From DRWZ01 sp964601505 (GTDB lineage: Bacteria > Calescibacteriota > Calescibacteriia > Calescibacteriales > Calescibacteriaceae): DNA of 64,000 nucleotides. Shown here in pieces: positions 43,643-52,857 of the stretch. Below the pieces are notes generated by a model. It ran no database searches, was not told where the DNA came from, and was given only the letters and a program-made list of their open reading frames with translations. The stretch is taken from contig CAZRNR010000004.1 in the NCBI GenBank assembly GCA_964601505.1, positions 6,858 through 70,857 on the forward strand, given 5' to 3'. The translations under genes and the position numbers were made by a program. Position 1 is the stretch's first letter, and each line of letters starts with the position of its first letter.

Positions 43643-44890
43643 ATGGAGAATCAGGTTATCTTATCTCTACCTTTCATCTTACTTATTCTAACAATCGCAA
43701 TTTTCCCCCTCATATCTCACAAAACATGGGATAAAAATCTAGTGAAAGCATTAGTATCTTTCATATTTGGATTCCCTGTTCTGATATACCTTATCTCAAC
43801 AGACTACCACAAGTTAATCCATACAGTTCAGGAGTATTTCTCGTTCATATCACTTATATTCTCTCTTTTCACAATAAGTGGAGGAATACTAATAGATTTA
43901 GGACTCAAGAGTTCACCATTTCTGAACACAGCTATACTTCTTTTTGGTGCAATTATATCAAACCTTATAGGAACAACAGGGGCAAGCATGCTTTTGATAA
44001 GAACTTATCTTAGGATAAACAGATGGAGGAAAAACACATTCCACCTTCCTGTGTTCTTTATATTCGTCGTATCAAACATAGGAGGGAGTTTGACTCCAAT
44101 CGGAGATCCTCCACTTTACATGGGTTTTCTCAAAGGAGTGCCTTTTTTCTGGACACTATTTAACCTAACTCCTATATGGTTGTTCCAGATGTCAGCTATA
44201 CTTGTTATATTCTTTGTATGGGACTATCTTACTTTAAAAGCAGAAAGAGATCAACCAGCGGGGCCCCAGGTTTATAGTATAAATATATCTGGAAAGAGAA
44301 ACTTTTTTTACCTTGCAGTAGTAATTCTATCTGTTATTCTCTTGCAATTTCCTTTAAGAGAGATCGTGATGTTAGTATGTGCAGGTTTATCGCTTATAAC
44401 GACTCCAAAAGAGATACGAAGTAAAAATGAATTTAACTTTGACCCAGCTGAAGAGGTAGCTATACTCTTTGCAGGGATATTCATAACTATGGTTCCTGTT
44501 CTTGATCTTGTAAGAGAAAATGCTGACAAATTTGGTATAGACAGAAGCTGGGAGTTCTTCTTCATAACAGGTTCTCTCTCTTCTTTTTTAGATAATGCTC
44601 CAACATATCTGACATTTTTCGCGTTAGGTCAGGGAATAGCAGAAAAAGCCTCCCTCTCACCTACAGTTGCGAATGTCTTTGTAGAACATCTTAAAGCCAT
44701 ATCTTGCGGAGCTGTCTTCTTTGGAGCAAATACATACATAGGAAATGCACCAAACTTCATGGTAAAATCTATATCCGAAAAAATGCGCATAAAAGCACCA
44801 AACTTTATAATGTATCTCGTATGGTCCACAATCATACTTTTACCAAGCTTTATTTTAGTTTCTTTCATATTCTTTGGATTTCCAAAATAA
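43643..44890 (+). CDS. NhaD-like Na+/H+ antiporter or related ion transporter
   Basis: The 415-residue integral membrane protein has about 11 hydrophobic segments. Conserved blocks are LIGTTGASMLLIR, FFIFVVSNIGGSLTPIGDPP, SSFLDNAPTYLTFFALG and GANTYIGNAPNFMV. The paired SNIGGxLTPIGDPP and GNAPNFM motifs are typical of the ion-transporter superfamily branch annotated as sodium:proton antiporters. The transported ion cannot be fixed from sequence. Its stop codon abuts parS-like site 5. Confidence 0.8.
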   Translation: MENQVILSLPFILLILTIAIFPLISHKTWDKNLVKALVSFIFGFPVLIYLISTDYHKLIHTVQEYFSFISLIFSLFTISGGILIDLGLKSSPFLNTAILLFGAIISNLIGTTGASMLLIRTYLRINRWRKNTFHLPVFFIFVVSNIGGSLTPIGDPPLYMGFLKGVPFFWTLFNLTPIWLFQMSAILVIFFVWDYLTLKAERDQPAGPQVYSINISGKRNFFYLAVVILSVILLQFPLREIVMLVCAGLSLITTPKEIRSKNEFNFDPAEEVAILFAGIFITMVPVLDLVRENADKFGIDRSWEFFFITGSLSSFLDNAPTYLTFFALGQGIAEKASLSPTVANVFVEHLKAISCGAVFFGANTYIGNAPNFMVKSISEKMRIKAPNFIMYLVWSTIILLPSFILVSFIFFGFPK

Positions 44891-45647
44891 GTTCCACGTG
44901 GAACAATTGAGTGATAAAATAAAAAATATAGCTATAAAGCTGTGTTATGATGGGACAAATTACTATGGCTGGAATATACAGCCCAATCTTCCAACAATTC
45001 AGGGAGAACTAATAAAGGCAATAAACAGAATAACACAAAGAACTGATACCAAGGTAAAGGGAGCATCAAGAACAGACAAGGGAGTTCATGCGCTTGGGCA
45101 AGTCGCTAACTTTCTCACCTCATCTAATATCCCCCCGGAAAAATTCAAAGATGCCCTTAACTCTGTCCTTCCAAAAGATATAAGAGTCATTGAATCCAAA
45201 GAAGTCCCCATAAACTTTGACTCAAGAAAATGGGCAAAAGTAAAAACATATAGATACATCATATATAAGGGAGAAATAACACCTTTTACGAAAAACTACG
45301 CTCTACACATAAAAAAAGAGCTAAATTTAGATGTTATGAAAAAAGTAGCTAGACTGTTTGAAGGAGAAAGGGACTTCCATAATTTTACTCCAGAAAAAGG
45401 ATTCACAACCAGAACAGTCTTTAGATCAGAAATAACAGAGAAAGGAAACTTTTTAATCTATGAGATATCTGGAAGAGGGTTTCTCAGATACATGGTCAGA
45501 AATATTGTTGGGACACTAATTATGACAGGGCTGGGAAAAATAAGCGAAGAATATGTGAAAGAACTCCTATACTTGAAAATTATCCAAAAGACACCATTAT
45601 TTTGTGCCCCCCCACACGGGCTCTATCTTGTGAATATACAATACTAA
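44874..45647 (+). CDS. truA: tRNA pseudouridine(38-40) synthase
   Basis: TruA isomerises uridines 38-40 in the tRNA anticodon stem. IAIKLCYDGTNYYGWNIQPN is the normal N-terminus and the catalytic aspartate lies in GASRTDKGVHALGQVANF. The block RYMVRNIVGTLIMTG follows near the C-terminus. The first ATG (44874) overlaps the upstream gene by 17 bases and reads through parS site 5. GTG 44898 or TTG 44907 would start closer to the conserved fold. I keep the longest frame but the start is uncertain. Confidence 0.92.
   Translation: MDFQNKFHVEQLSDKIKNIAIKLCYDGTNYYGWNIQPNLPTIQGELIKAINRITQRTDTKVKGASRTDKGVHALGQVANFLTSSNIPPEKFKDALNSVLPKDIRVIESKEVPINFDSRKWAKVKTYRYIIYKGEITPFTKNYALHIKKELNLDVMKKVARLFEGERDFHNFTPEKGFTTRTVFRSEITEKGNFLIYEISGRGFLRYMVRNIVGTLIMTGLGKISEEYVKELLYLKIIQKTPLFCAPPHGLYLVNIQY
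44890..44905. promoter_or_regulatory. parS-like site 5, at the transporter-truA junction
   Basis: AGTTCCACGTGGAACA has the full palindromic ParB core. It begins at the last base of the transporter stop codon and covers the 5' part of the truA reading frame. Confidence 0.85.
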
Positions 45648-45657
45648 ACTATCTGTT

Positions 45658-47097
45658 TTATCTTATGATCGGTGGGACATAAAAATCCGGGGCCTTTTGG
45701 ACAACAAAAAGAAAAAGCCAGAATAGGGATATCAATACCTGAACCGTAGCGATTACAGAAGAATAACGCAACCAATATCCAATAGTTATTTTCTTTCCCT
45801 GTTTCTCAATCATACCGAGGGCTATTATGTTTGCAGTTGAACCTATAGGAGTAAAGTTTCCAGCCATTGTACCAGAAAAAAGAAGCGCCCAGAAAAAAGA
45901 AAAAATATTCCAGCCATGTGTCTCATATATTGAAAATACAACAGGAATCAAAACAGCTATAGCAAGAACGTTATCAAGAAATGCAGTAAGAACACCCTGA
46001 AACAAAAATATAGAGAAAAGAGTACCAAACTCAGAACTTCCCAGAATTTTACCAATAAGTGATCCAAAAGAAATAATATATTCTCCCATCTTATATCCTG
46101 CACCGGTATACTTTAATGCCCCAACAGCAGAAAAAAGAAGTGTAAAGAAAATTAAAGTAATCCAATCAACTCTATGCAACATAATCTCCCTTGCTCTCTT
46201 TCTCTCAAGAAGTAGCCCAACAGATGACCAAAATAAAGGTGTAGCTATAAGCATAGCGTTTTTCATTGCCCCCTCCTCCTTGGAAAATAAATTTTCCAAA
46301 AGATGTTCTATAGGGTGATGCAGAATAAGCATTAAAATTGTTCCACCAAAAATAACCCAATTGATAAACTGCATCTTCTTAACTTTATCAGGAATATCAA
46401 ACTTCAGAGGGCTAAATTTTAGCTTCTGATCCATTTCTTTCAGATAGTTTTTCCATAATAGAACGCAAAGGAAAACCGTAACCAAAAGTATAATCAAAGC
46501 ATTAGGAGCGGACCAGACAAGAAAGTCCCCAAATGTGAACCCTCCCCTTAACGCAACTATAATACCTATGGGGTTTCCGACAACAGTAGCGCTGCTACCA
46601 ACATTTGTTGCAAATATTGATGAAAGAATAAGTGGAATAGGATCAATATGAAGAGCCTTTGAAATGTTCATTATAAACAAAGTTATGAATATGATTGATG
46701 TTACTTCATCAACAAGTGCAGCCATGACTGCTGAAACCAGAAGAATAAAAACAAAAAGGATGAAACCCGATCTTATTTTCTGACCTATTATATCAAGTAT
46801 ATAGTCAAAAAAATGTCTTTCTTCAAGAACACCTATAACAGCCATCATACCAACGAGAAATATTATGACATCTAATTGAGCAAAGAGTATGAAATTTTGT
46901 GCATCAAGGAGACCGAGAGTGAAAAGTATTGAGACTCCCATAAGTGCAAATGCAAACCTGAATTCCCAATATAGCAAGGTTGATGAAATAAACAACGCTA
47001 ATATTCCAACAGCAGCCACCTGACTTCCTTCAAATCCCCCGTAAGCTGCCAATATAGATACAAATATCGGAATTAAAATAATAAGGAATTTCTTCAT
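45658..47097 (-). CDS. ArsB/NhaD-family membrane transporter
   Basis: The 479-residue protein has about 12 membrane segments of the ion-transporter superfamily. DVIIFLVGMMAVIGVLEE, SAVMAALVDEVTSIIFITLF, TNVGSSATVVGNPIGIIVAL and GNFTPIGSTANIIALG are the paired-repeat motifs of ArsB/NhaD-like permeases. A Na+/H+ antiporter or an anion carrier are both possible; no arsenic-resistance gene is adjacent. It converges with truA and its 5' end faces the candidate origin. Confidence 0.8.
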   Translation of the reverse strand: MKKFLIILIPIFVSILAAYGGFEGSQVAAVGILALFISSTLLYWEFRFAFALMGVSILFTLGLLDAQNFILFAQLDVIIFLVGMMAVIGVLEERHFFDYILDIIGQKIRSGFILFVFILLVSAVMAALVDEVTSIIFITLFIMNISKALHIDPIPLILSSIFATNVGSSATVVGNPIGIIVALRGGFTFGDFLVWSAPNALIILLVTVFLCVLLWKNYLKEMDQKLKFSPLKFDIPDKVKKMQFINWVIFGGTILMLILHHPIEHLLENLFSKEEGAMKNAMLIATPLFWSSVGLLLERKRAREIMLHRVDWITLIFFTLLFSAVGALKYTGAGYKMGEYIISFGSLIGKILGSSEFGTLFSIFLFQGVLTAFLDNVLAIAVLIPVVFSIYETHGWNIFSFFWALLFSGTMAGNFTPIGSTANIIALGMIEKQGKKITIGYWLRYSSVIATVQVLISLFWLFLFVVQKAPDFYVPPIIR

Positions 47098-47149
47098 AGA
47101 ACTATCTCCATCCTTTTATTCCCTTTCTTTGTTTCGCTTAACTTTATTG

Positions 47150-47503
47150 ACTCCTCAATTTCAACTAGATTTTTTCAAGAATTTCCAAATCTAAATTTGA
47201 GGATACTTCTTTTTTTGTTTTTGGAACTGTTTTTTTAGCTTTTTAAAGCCTTTTTTGAATCAAAATATATACGGAAGTATAAAAGAATAATAAAAAATAA
47301 TATGGTCGTTTTGTGTTGAAAATCTCTACTCTCTTTATTTTTCAAAGAAAATCGATATGGAAAAGTTTGTGGAATACTTGTTGAAAGATATGTTAAAAAA
47401 ATTGTTGAAAAGTTTTGTGGAAAAGTTGCTTATCTTTTTCACAGGTTTTTCCACAGAAATTCACAGTTTTTTCACAAGTTTTCCACAAGTTTTCCACAAG
47501 GGG
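47150..47503. other. oriC: Candidate chromosomal replication origin (oriC)
   Basis: This gene-free region directly downstream of dnaA has an AT-rich, T-tract-rich part (about 47200-47345), suitable as an unwinding element. A dense set of DnaA-box-like 9-mers follows. Exact TTTTCCACA occurs at 47447-47455, 47479-47487 and 47490-47498, and inverted at 47416-47424. TATTCCACA is inverted at 47368-47376. TTTTTCACA occurs at 47435-47443 and 47468-47476. Position next to dnaA and a nearby strand-composition switch support the call. Confidence 0.8.
47435..47498 (+). repeat. Helically phased DnaA-box array
   Basis: Same-strand boxes start at 47435, 47447, (weak 47457), 47468, 47479 and 47490, giving steps of 12, 10, 11, 11 and 11 bases, about one helical turn each. 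This would place DnaA protomers on one face of the DNA. The last box ends six bases before the dnaA stop codon. Confidence 0.75.
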
Positions 47504-48556
47504 TTAGGAGCCATTTCCTGTTGCTTCCCCTAAAATCGCCTCCCTTATGGAGTTGAGTATGGACTGTATTTGCGAGTCTCTTTCTTTGTCTGCTTTTACT
47601 TTCTCTATGGCGTATATTATCGTTGAATGATCTCTGTTTCCGAAAATTTGTCCTATTTGTGTAGTAGATAGGTTGAGCATGTCCCTGCATAGGTATATTG
47701 CCATGTGTCGTGCGAGGGAAATGTTCTTTTTCCTTCTTGGGCTCTGTAAGTCTTTTGCGGAAAGATTAAAGAACCTTGATGTGCATTCTATTATCTTTTT
47801 AGCATCCACATTTTTCAAAGGCACGTTTAGGTGCGACAGAGCTCTTTCCGCTATTTCAATGGAAGGCTTTATCTCTTCAATTTCGGAGAACATCATAACT
47901 GTTTCAAGCGCTCCTTCGAGCCACCTTACATTGCCTGATATCTTTTCAGAGATGTAGTAGAGTACCTCTTCGGGAACATTATATCCCCTTTCAGCCGCTT
48001 TTGCCTTTAATATAGCGACTCTGACTTCAAATGGTGGGGGAGTTATTTCCACTACTCTACCCCATTGGAATCTTGTTATTAGTTTGCTATCAAAGTTCTT
48101 GAGCGCATGAGGTGGTTTATCTGATGTGATTGCTATTCTTTTTTTTGTTATAAGTAGGTAATTTATGGTCTCAAATATTTCTTCTTTTGTTGCACTTCTT
48201 GTTTCAGGTTCAAGTAGGTTTACATCATCTATTAATAGGACATCACACATATCTCGGTATTTTCTTCTGAATTCAGAGAGTAAGTTTTCTTGGTATGCGG
48301 TCATAAATTCTCTCATAAACTCATTTGAAGGTATGTATATTACTCTTGTGGTAAGTTGAGATTCAATTACTTCATTTCCTATTGCGTGAAGTAGATGAGT
48401 TTTTCCCAGTCCACTTGGTGCCCATATGAATAGAAGATTTACTTTTGATGTCCCTTTTGCAAGTTCCATTGCAGCTTCCTTTGCTGCCTTATTGTTTTTC
48501 CCCGTGACGAAATTGGAAAATGTAAATCTTCTATCTATGGGTAATGTTGTCAGCAT
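47504..48556 (-). CDS. dnaA: Replication initiator DnaA, lacking domains I and II
   Basis: The 350-residue protein starts directly at domain III (IDRRFTFSNFVTGKNN). Walker A is WAPSGLGKTHLL (K52), Walker B is VLLIDD (D110-D111), and sensor II arginine is R211. Domain IV binds the box with ARHMAIYLCRDMLNLST and GNRDHSTIIYA (306-316). Usual DnaA proteins have 440-470 residues with an N-terminal domain I. GGAGGG seven bases before ATG 48556 supports this start, and only 155 bases separate it from the next gene. Confidence 0.96.
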   Translation of the reverse strand: MLTTLPIDRRFTFSNFVTGKNNKAAKEAAMELAKGTSKVNLLFIWAPSGLGKTHLLHAIGNEVIESQLTTRVIYIPSNEFMREFMTAYQENLLSEFRRKYRDMCDVLLIDDVNLLEPETRSATKEEIFETINYLLITKKRIAITSDKPPHALKNFDSKLITRFQWGRVVEITPPPFEVRVAILKAKAAERGYNVPEEVLYYISEKISGNVRWLEGALETVMMFSEIEEIKPSIEIAERALSHLNVPLKNVDAKKIIECTSRFFNLSAKDLQSPRRKKNISLARHMAIYLCRDMLNLSTTQIGQIFGNRDHSTIIYAIEKVKADKERDSQIQSILNSIREAILGEATGNGS

Positions 48557-48711
48557 AACTGTTCCCTCCTGTATATGTTAATTTTAAAAACTTGTTATCG
48601 TCATTTCTACCTTTTTTTGACAGGGTAGAACACATGTATGAATTTATAGTGGCAATTTTTCAAACATATTGATAATTTTCAGAAGTTTTTAACATATTGT
48701 TGAAACTTGTT

Positions 48712-49503
48712 TTAGAAGTATTTGATCATATCCCTTATAGTTTCTGTTTCAAGAATAAGAGACATAACTAAATCTGTTACTTTTTGAGAGAAAGGCATGT
48801 CAGAGTGAAAAAGATGTTTGAGGACGATGTTTTTTGTATTTGGAAAATCTGGTAGGATGCAAGATTTTGGTGGTGCCATCCAGTCTCCTTCAGATGAGAT
48901 TGAGATAAAATAACAGGAGGGTGGAAAAGGCTTTTTTCTGAGCTTTTTCATAAACTCTGATCCTTCCCAAAGGTCGTAAGCTGCTTTAAGCTGTCTTATT
49001 ATGTTTTTGAAAGGTATAGCAAGTGCGGCGTAGCTCAGTCCATTCACTGGTGAAGCTATAGTTATCACTCTGCTTATAAATGAGCAACCATCCATTGCTC
49101 GGAGTAGGTAATGTAAAATTACCCCACCCATGGAGAAACCTATTGCAGGTATACGCAAGTTCTTTCTTGTTCCGTTGAAATTGTTTTTGATAAAAATTTC
49201 AAGAAACATTCTTAACTCTAACGAGAGCTCCTCTACCCCCTTGTCTACTCCAAGTCTTCTGATATGGAATGAAACAGGTGCAAATCCTGCGTTTTTTAGA
49301 GAGTTATCTATTTTTATCATTGATTCTCTCTTCATCATATAACCCTGAATTACTATCACGGGCATCCTGCCTGTTCTGACAAGTGAATAGCTCTCATCTG
49401 TTATTTTCCAATCCGGGAAAAGGGAATCCGCTATTTTTTCTCTTCTTTCTTTTTCTGTAATCAGGTTTGCAAATTCTTTTATATCTTTTATAAACTTTAA
49501 CAT
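48712..49503 (-). CDS. Lipase/esterase-like alpha/beta hydrolase
   Basis: The 263-residue protein has MPVIVIQGYMMKRESMI (oxyanion region) and the nucleophile elbow IPAIGFSMGGVILHYLL. A late histidine in LKHLFHSDMPFSQKV follows SISSEGDWMAPP, as in triacylglycerol lipase-like and EstA-type hydrolases. ATG 49503 has GGAG eight bases upstream; the longer TTG start (49542) lacks this. No signal peptide is visible. The substrate is unknown. Confidence 0.75.
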   Translation of the reverse strand: MLKFIKDIKEFANLITEKERREKIADSLFPDWKITDESYSLVRTGRMPVIVIQGYMMKRESMIKIDNSLKNAGFAPVSFHIRRLGVDKGVEELSLELRMFLEIFIKNNFNGTRKNLRIPAIGFSMGGVILHYLLRAMDGCSFISRVITIASPVNGLSYAALAIPFKNIIRQLKAAYDLWEGSEFMKKLRKKPFPPSCYFISISSEGDWMAPPKSCILPDFPNTKNIVLKHLFHSDMPFSQKVTDLVMSLILETETIRDMIKYF

Positions 49504-49831
49504 AAATTTCTCCGCATTCTCTTTATATAAATTTAGCACCAATTTCTTTATATCGTAATTTTATCTGAAAATTTGATATCATCTTAAAACAGTTAGCTAT
49601 GATAAATCTTTTATTTTTTGGAAGATCTACTGGAAATACAAAAATAGAAATATTACTATAGAAAGTATGAGTTAGTATAACATTATATAAGGTCGGTAAT
49701 TCGTTCAAAAGTTCTAAAAAGCAACTCACCCCGTTATCTTTAATTATAAAAATCTATCTTTAAGAATTCAAGTTTTCGTTTCAAGATGTTTATTTTTTGA
49801 CTCGTTATATTTTTAGTTCTTATCTCTCCGG

Positions 49832-51569
49832 TTAGCTCTTCCACTTTTGCGGGACGCCCAAATTTCTTTTTATTCTTCCGAGATTTGAGATGTACCAATT
49901 TACAGCCTTTGACTTCCACCAAGATGGTCTTGTGATCTCGAAGTCTTCCCTCACCTCATCTGCAGCGATATATCCTGACGCGAGCCAAGTAGCACCGTAT
50001 GGGTGAATTGAATTCGAAAGGTATAAATTTTTTAGAAAAGTTCTTGAAGCACCTTTGGTGATAATTCCCGGTAAAGGCCTGTTTGTGAAGAATTGGTCTG
50101 GTAATATTGCTCCCCCGTTCCAGTTTCCTTTTATAGCGGACCGATTATTTCTCCAGATGTCAAGTGGGGAATAAACAAATGTTTCGAGTATGTTTTTCTT
50201 TATCCCGGGAGCATAAAGTTCGAAAAGGTCAGTAAGTTTTTGAGCAAGATCATGCTTTATGCTGTCCCATATGGTAAAATCTGGTTTTATCCTTTCTCAC
50301 AGGTATCTTGATGGAACAGGTGGAACATCGAGCCAAACAAATGCAGTATGGCAGTTATCCGGGGCCTGTGATGGATCAGCTAAAGTTGGAACAAACCAGT
50401 TTGCCATAAGGTTTTTTGGTATAGATCCAGATATAAGTTCAGCATTGAAAAATTTCATCTCGTCGGTGTTTTCTCTTCCAAAGTACCCCATGAAACATCT
50501 TTGAATTCCGGGATCAAAATCAGATCCCTTGAATACTGGAGGCTCTTTTAGGGCGTAGTGCACACTAAATATAACTTGTTCATCATAGCAGAAGTTCAAG
50601 ATTTTTGAGAGTATTTCCGGAGGAATTTTTTCTTTGTCTATCAGAGAAAATGTGTATGTCAGGGTAAGGTTGCTTATTATCTTCTTTGCCGTTATTATTT
50701 CACCTGGGAATATAGAGTTTTCAGAGAGTCTTACCCCCCATGCTCCTTTTCCTCTATCAACAAGAATCTCTTGAACTGGTGAGTTTTGAATTATTTTGAC
50801 TCCGTGTGATTTTGCACATCTTATGAGTGCGTGGGTGAGTGAGTGAGAACCTCCTTTCACCTGATGAACTGGGAAAACAGGACCTGCAAGTGCTGCTATC
50901 CCTATGCATCCTGCTGACCCTATTCTTCTGTATTATTGGTGGGAGTGCTCCTATCCAGGAAAATGCTGCAAGAGTAGTTTTAACATGTTCTGAATCAAAA
51001 AATATGTCAAGAGATTGAAAGCCGTTCATATTCAAGATTTCGCGAGGTTCTATATTTATGTCAAGCTTTTTTGATATATCTCTGAGAAAAGTCATAATTT
51101 CTTCAAGCCTCTTATGAGATGGAGAAGTAAAAAGGAAAGTATGGACCCATTCGAGAATTTCATTCCATTTTTCTATCAGAACCTCAGACACTTTGATGAT
51201 GAATTCTGCATCTTTCGGTGAGAGTTTCATCCAGTTTTGGATTGTATCCTTTGGGTTCACTCCTATAAGAGCACACTTTCCATCAAGAAAAGCCTTCCCA
51301 AAGACATAGTCCGTCATAAGAATTTCTAGTCCGTACTTTTCAAGCTCAAGGTCCTCCATGGCGGGGGATAGAGCGGTGATCATCCATGTAGCATGTAGGT
51401 TGTGGAGAAATCCGCTAAGAGTAACTTCTTCTGTGTTGCAATGTGCTCCACATTCTGCTCTTGCTTCTATAACAAGAACTTTCAGACCGAGTTTTCCTAG
51501 ATAGCAAGCTGCGGCGAGTCCGTTTATACCTCCTCCTACCACTATGGCATCAAAATCGCTTTCGGTCAT
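49832..51569 (-). pseudogene. Phytoene-desaturase/PYROXD2-family FAD oxidoreductase, broken by a frameshift and a stop
   Basis: Three consecutive pieces make one ~575-residue flavoprotein. Piece 1 (51569 to ~50930) has the FAD fold DAIVVGGGINGLAAACYLG. The frame then shifts near 50920-50935 into GSAGCIGIAALAGPVF. Piece 2 runs to an in-frame TGA at 50297-50299 (RYL-stop-ERIKPDF). Piece 3 (50296-49832) continues in the same frame with GNWNGGAILPDQFFTNRP and HPYGATWLASGYIAADEV, matching the family's C-terminal FAD block. Two independent lesions argue for a recently inactivated gene. Confidence 0.8.
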
Positions 51570-51779
51570 ATATAGAAATATACCAACCGTATGGTAGATT
51601 TACAAAATTGTTTTGAATATTTCTTATCTTTCAAACTGTGAAGAGTTCTAAAATAGAAACATTTTTCGTTCAAAAGGATTTTTTCATTAATTAGCATTAT
51701 GAGCATCTTCTCGCCGTTTAGATCAGAATTTTTTGAAAGAATAAATTTTTTGTTTTTGTAAGATTACAAAATTTATGAA

Positions 51780-52241
51780 TTGACAAAATATTTGAAAAAT
51801 TTGGAACATTTTTTGTTTAAGTTTTTATTCAATCTTTATCCACCTTATCTTGGTGCAGGAGTTCATATTTCATATATATCTAGGGACTATAGAGAATTTC
51901 ATGTAGAGATGCCATTAAGATTTTACAATAGGAACTATTTCGGGACACACTTTGGAGGATCTCTTTACTCAATGTGCGATCCATTTTTTGCTATCATTCT
52001 TGTAAAGAACCTCGGAAAGGATTACATAGTTTGGGACAAATCAGCTGTGATAAGATTTAAAAAACCTGGTCGTTCAACCGTAAGAGCAGTTTTCAGTATA
52101 TCAGAGGAAGAGTTAAAGGAGATAAAACGTGTGGTTGATCTGAATGGGAAGGCTGAATTCAGCTTTAAATCTTATATTACCGATGATAAAGGAGATACTA
52201 TAGCTGAAGTAGAGAAAATTGTTTATGTGAGAAAGAAATGA
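51780..52241 (+). CDS. DUF4442 hotdog-fold thioesterase-like protein
   Basis: The 153-residue protein has the DUF4442 pattern: MPLRFYNRNYFGTHFGGSLY, SMCDPFFAIILVKNLG and DYIVWDKSAVIRFKKPGR. The fold is related to acyl-CoA thioesterases; the substrate is unknown. It starts with TTG (51780), and no ATG lies near the conserved start, so the exact N-terminus is uncertain. Confidence 0.8.
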   Translation: MTKYLKNLEHFLFKFLFNLYPPYLGAGVHISYISRDYREFHVEMPLRFYNRNYFGTHFGGSLYSMCDPFFAIILVKNLGKDYIVWDKSAVIRFKKPGRSTVRAVFSISEEELKEIKRVVDLNGKAEFSFKSYITDDKGDTIAEVEKIVYVRKK

Positions 52242-52373
52242 GTTTCTGATTGAGGGAAGACAATCCGCCAGGAAATCTCGGACTCATTTTTATGAAAACT
52301 TTCCATTCTGGGACTTTAGAGTTCGTTTTTTTGAAAAAAATAAGTTATTTGAAATAAATTTGAAATTATCGCT

Positions 52374-52853
52374 ATGATGAGAGTTCTTGTAGGATTTGAC
52401 GGTTCGGAGACGTCTGAAAAGGCGATTCTTTATACCGTGAAATTTATAAAACCTTCTAAACTTTTTATCCTTTATGTTATCAATGAGGATGATATAAGAT
52501 GGCCTTCAAGAATTGATATTCCTCTTATATGGGGCGGAAATATTTATGAGCTTGAGAAAAATATATTAGAGCTACATAAGAAGCATGCCAAGGAAGTTCT
52601 GAGAAAAGCTAAGAAAATACTTAAAGGTAGAAAAGCTAAACTTTTTTATCAAGTCGGTAATCCAGCTGACACGATAATAAAGAAAGCACAGGATTTATCT
52701 TGCGATCTTATAGTTGTTGGAAGTAGGTCAAGATCAAATATTGAGTTCATACTTGGATCAGTTGCACAAAGGGTTGCTGCAAGAAGTCCAATATCTGTTC
52801 TAATTATAAAACCAGATCAAAAATCTACGAAATCAAATAAAAAATCGTCATAG
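52374..52853 (+). CDS. Universal stress protein, UspA family
   Basis: The 159-residue single-domain protein starts MMRVLVGFDGSETSEKAI. The ATP-binding signature VVGSRSRSNIEFILGSVAQ is followed by RSPISVLII. ATP-binding UspA proteins act in stress survival and energy-state sensing. It converges with surE, four bases apart. Confidence 0.92.
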   Translation: MMRVLVGFDGSETSEKAILYTVKFIKPSKLFILYVINEDDIRWPSRIDIPLIWGGNIYELEKNILELHKKHAKEVLRKAKKILKGRKAKLFYQVGNPADTIIKKAQDLSCDLIVVGSRSRSNIEFILGSVAQRVAARSPISVLIIKPDQKSTKSNKKSS

Positions 52854-52857
52854 TTTG

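Noticed and set aside
29766..45647. A-rich plus-strand genes as horizontally acquired DNA
   Set aside because: The bias affects many unrelated housekeeping genes and flips with strand around dnaA, so replication-strand bias explains it better.
49740..49922. Separate small basic protein at the end of the flavoprotein
   Set aside because: It lies in another frame over the third piece of the flavoprotein, whose coding pattern is clearly the real one.
50297..50299. In-frame TGA in the flavoprotein read as a recoded amino acid
   Set aside because: TGA ends several clear genes here (radical-SAM protein, bioA, korB), and the same flavoprotein also has a frameshift, so inactivation is simpler than recoding.
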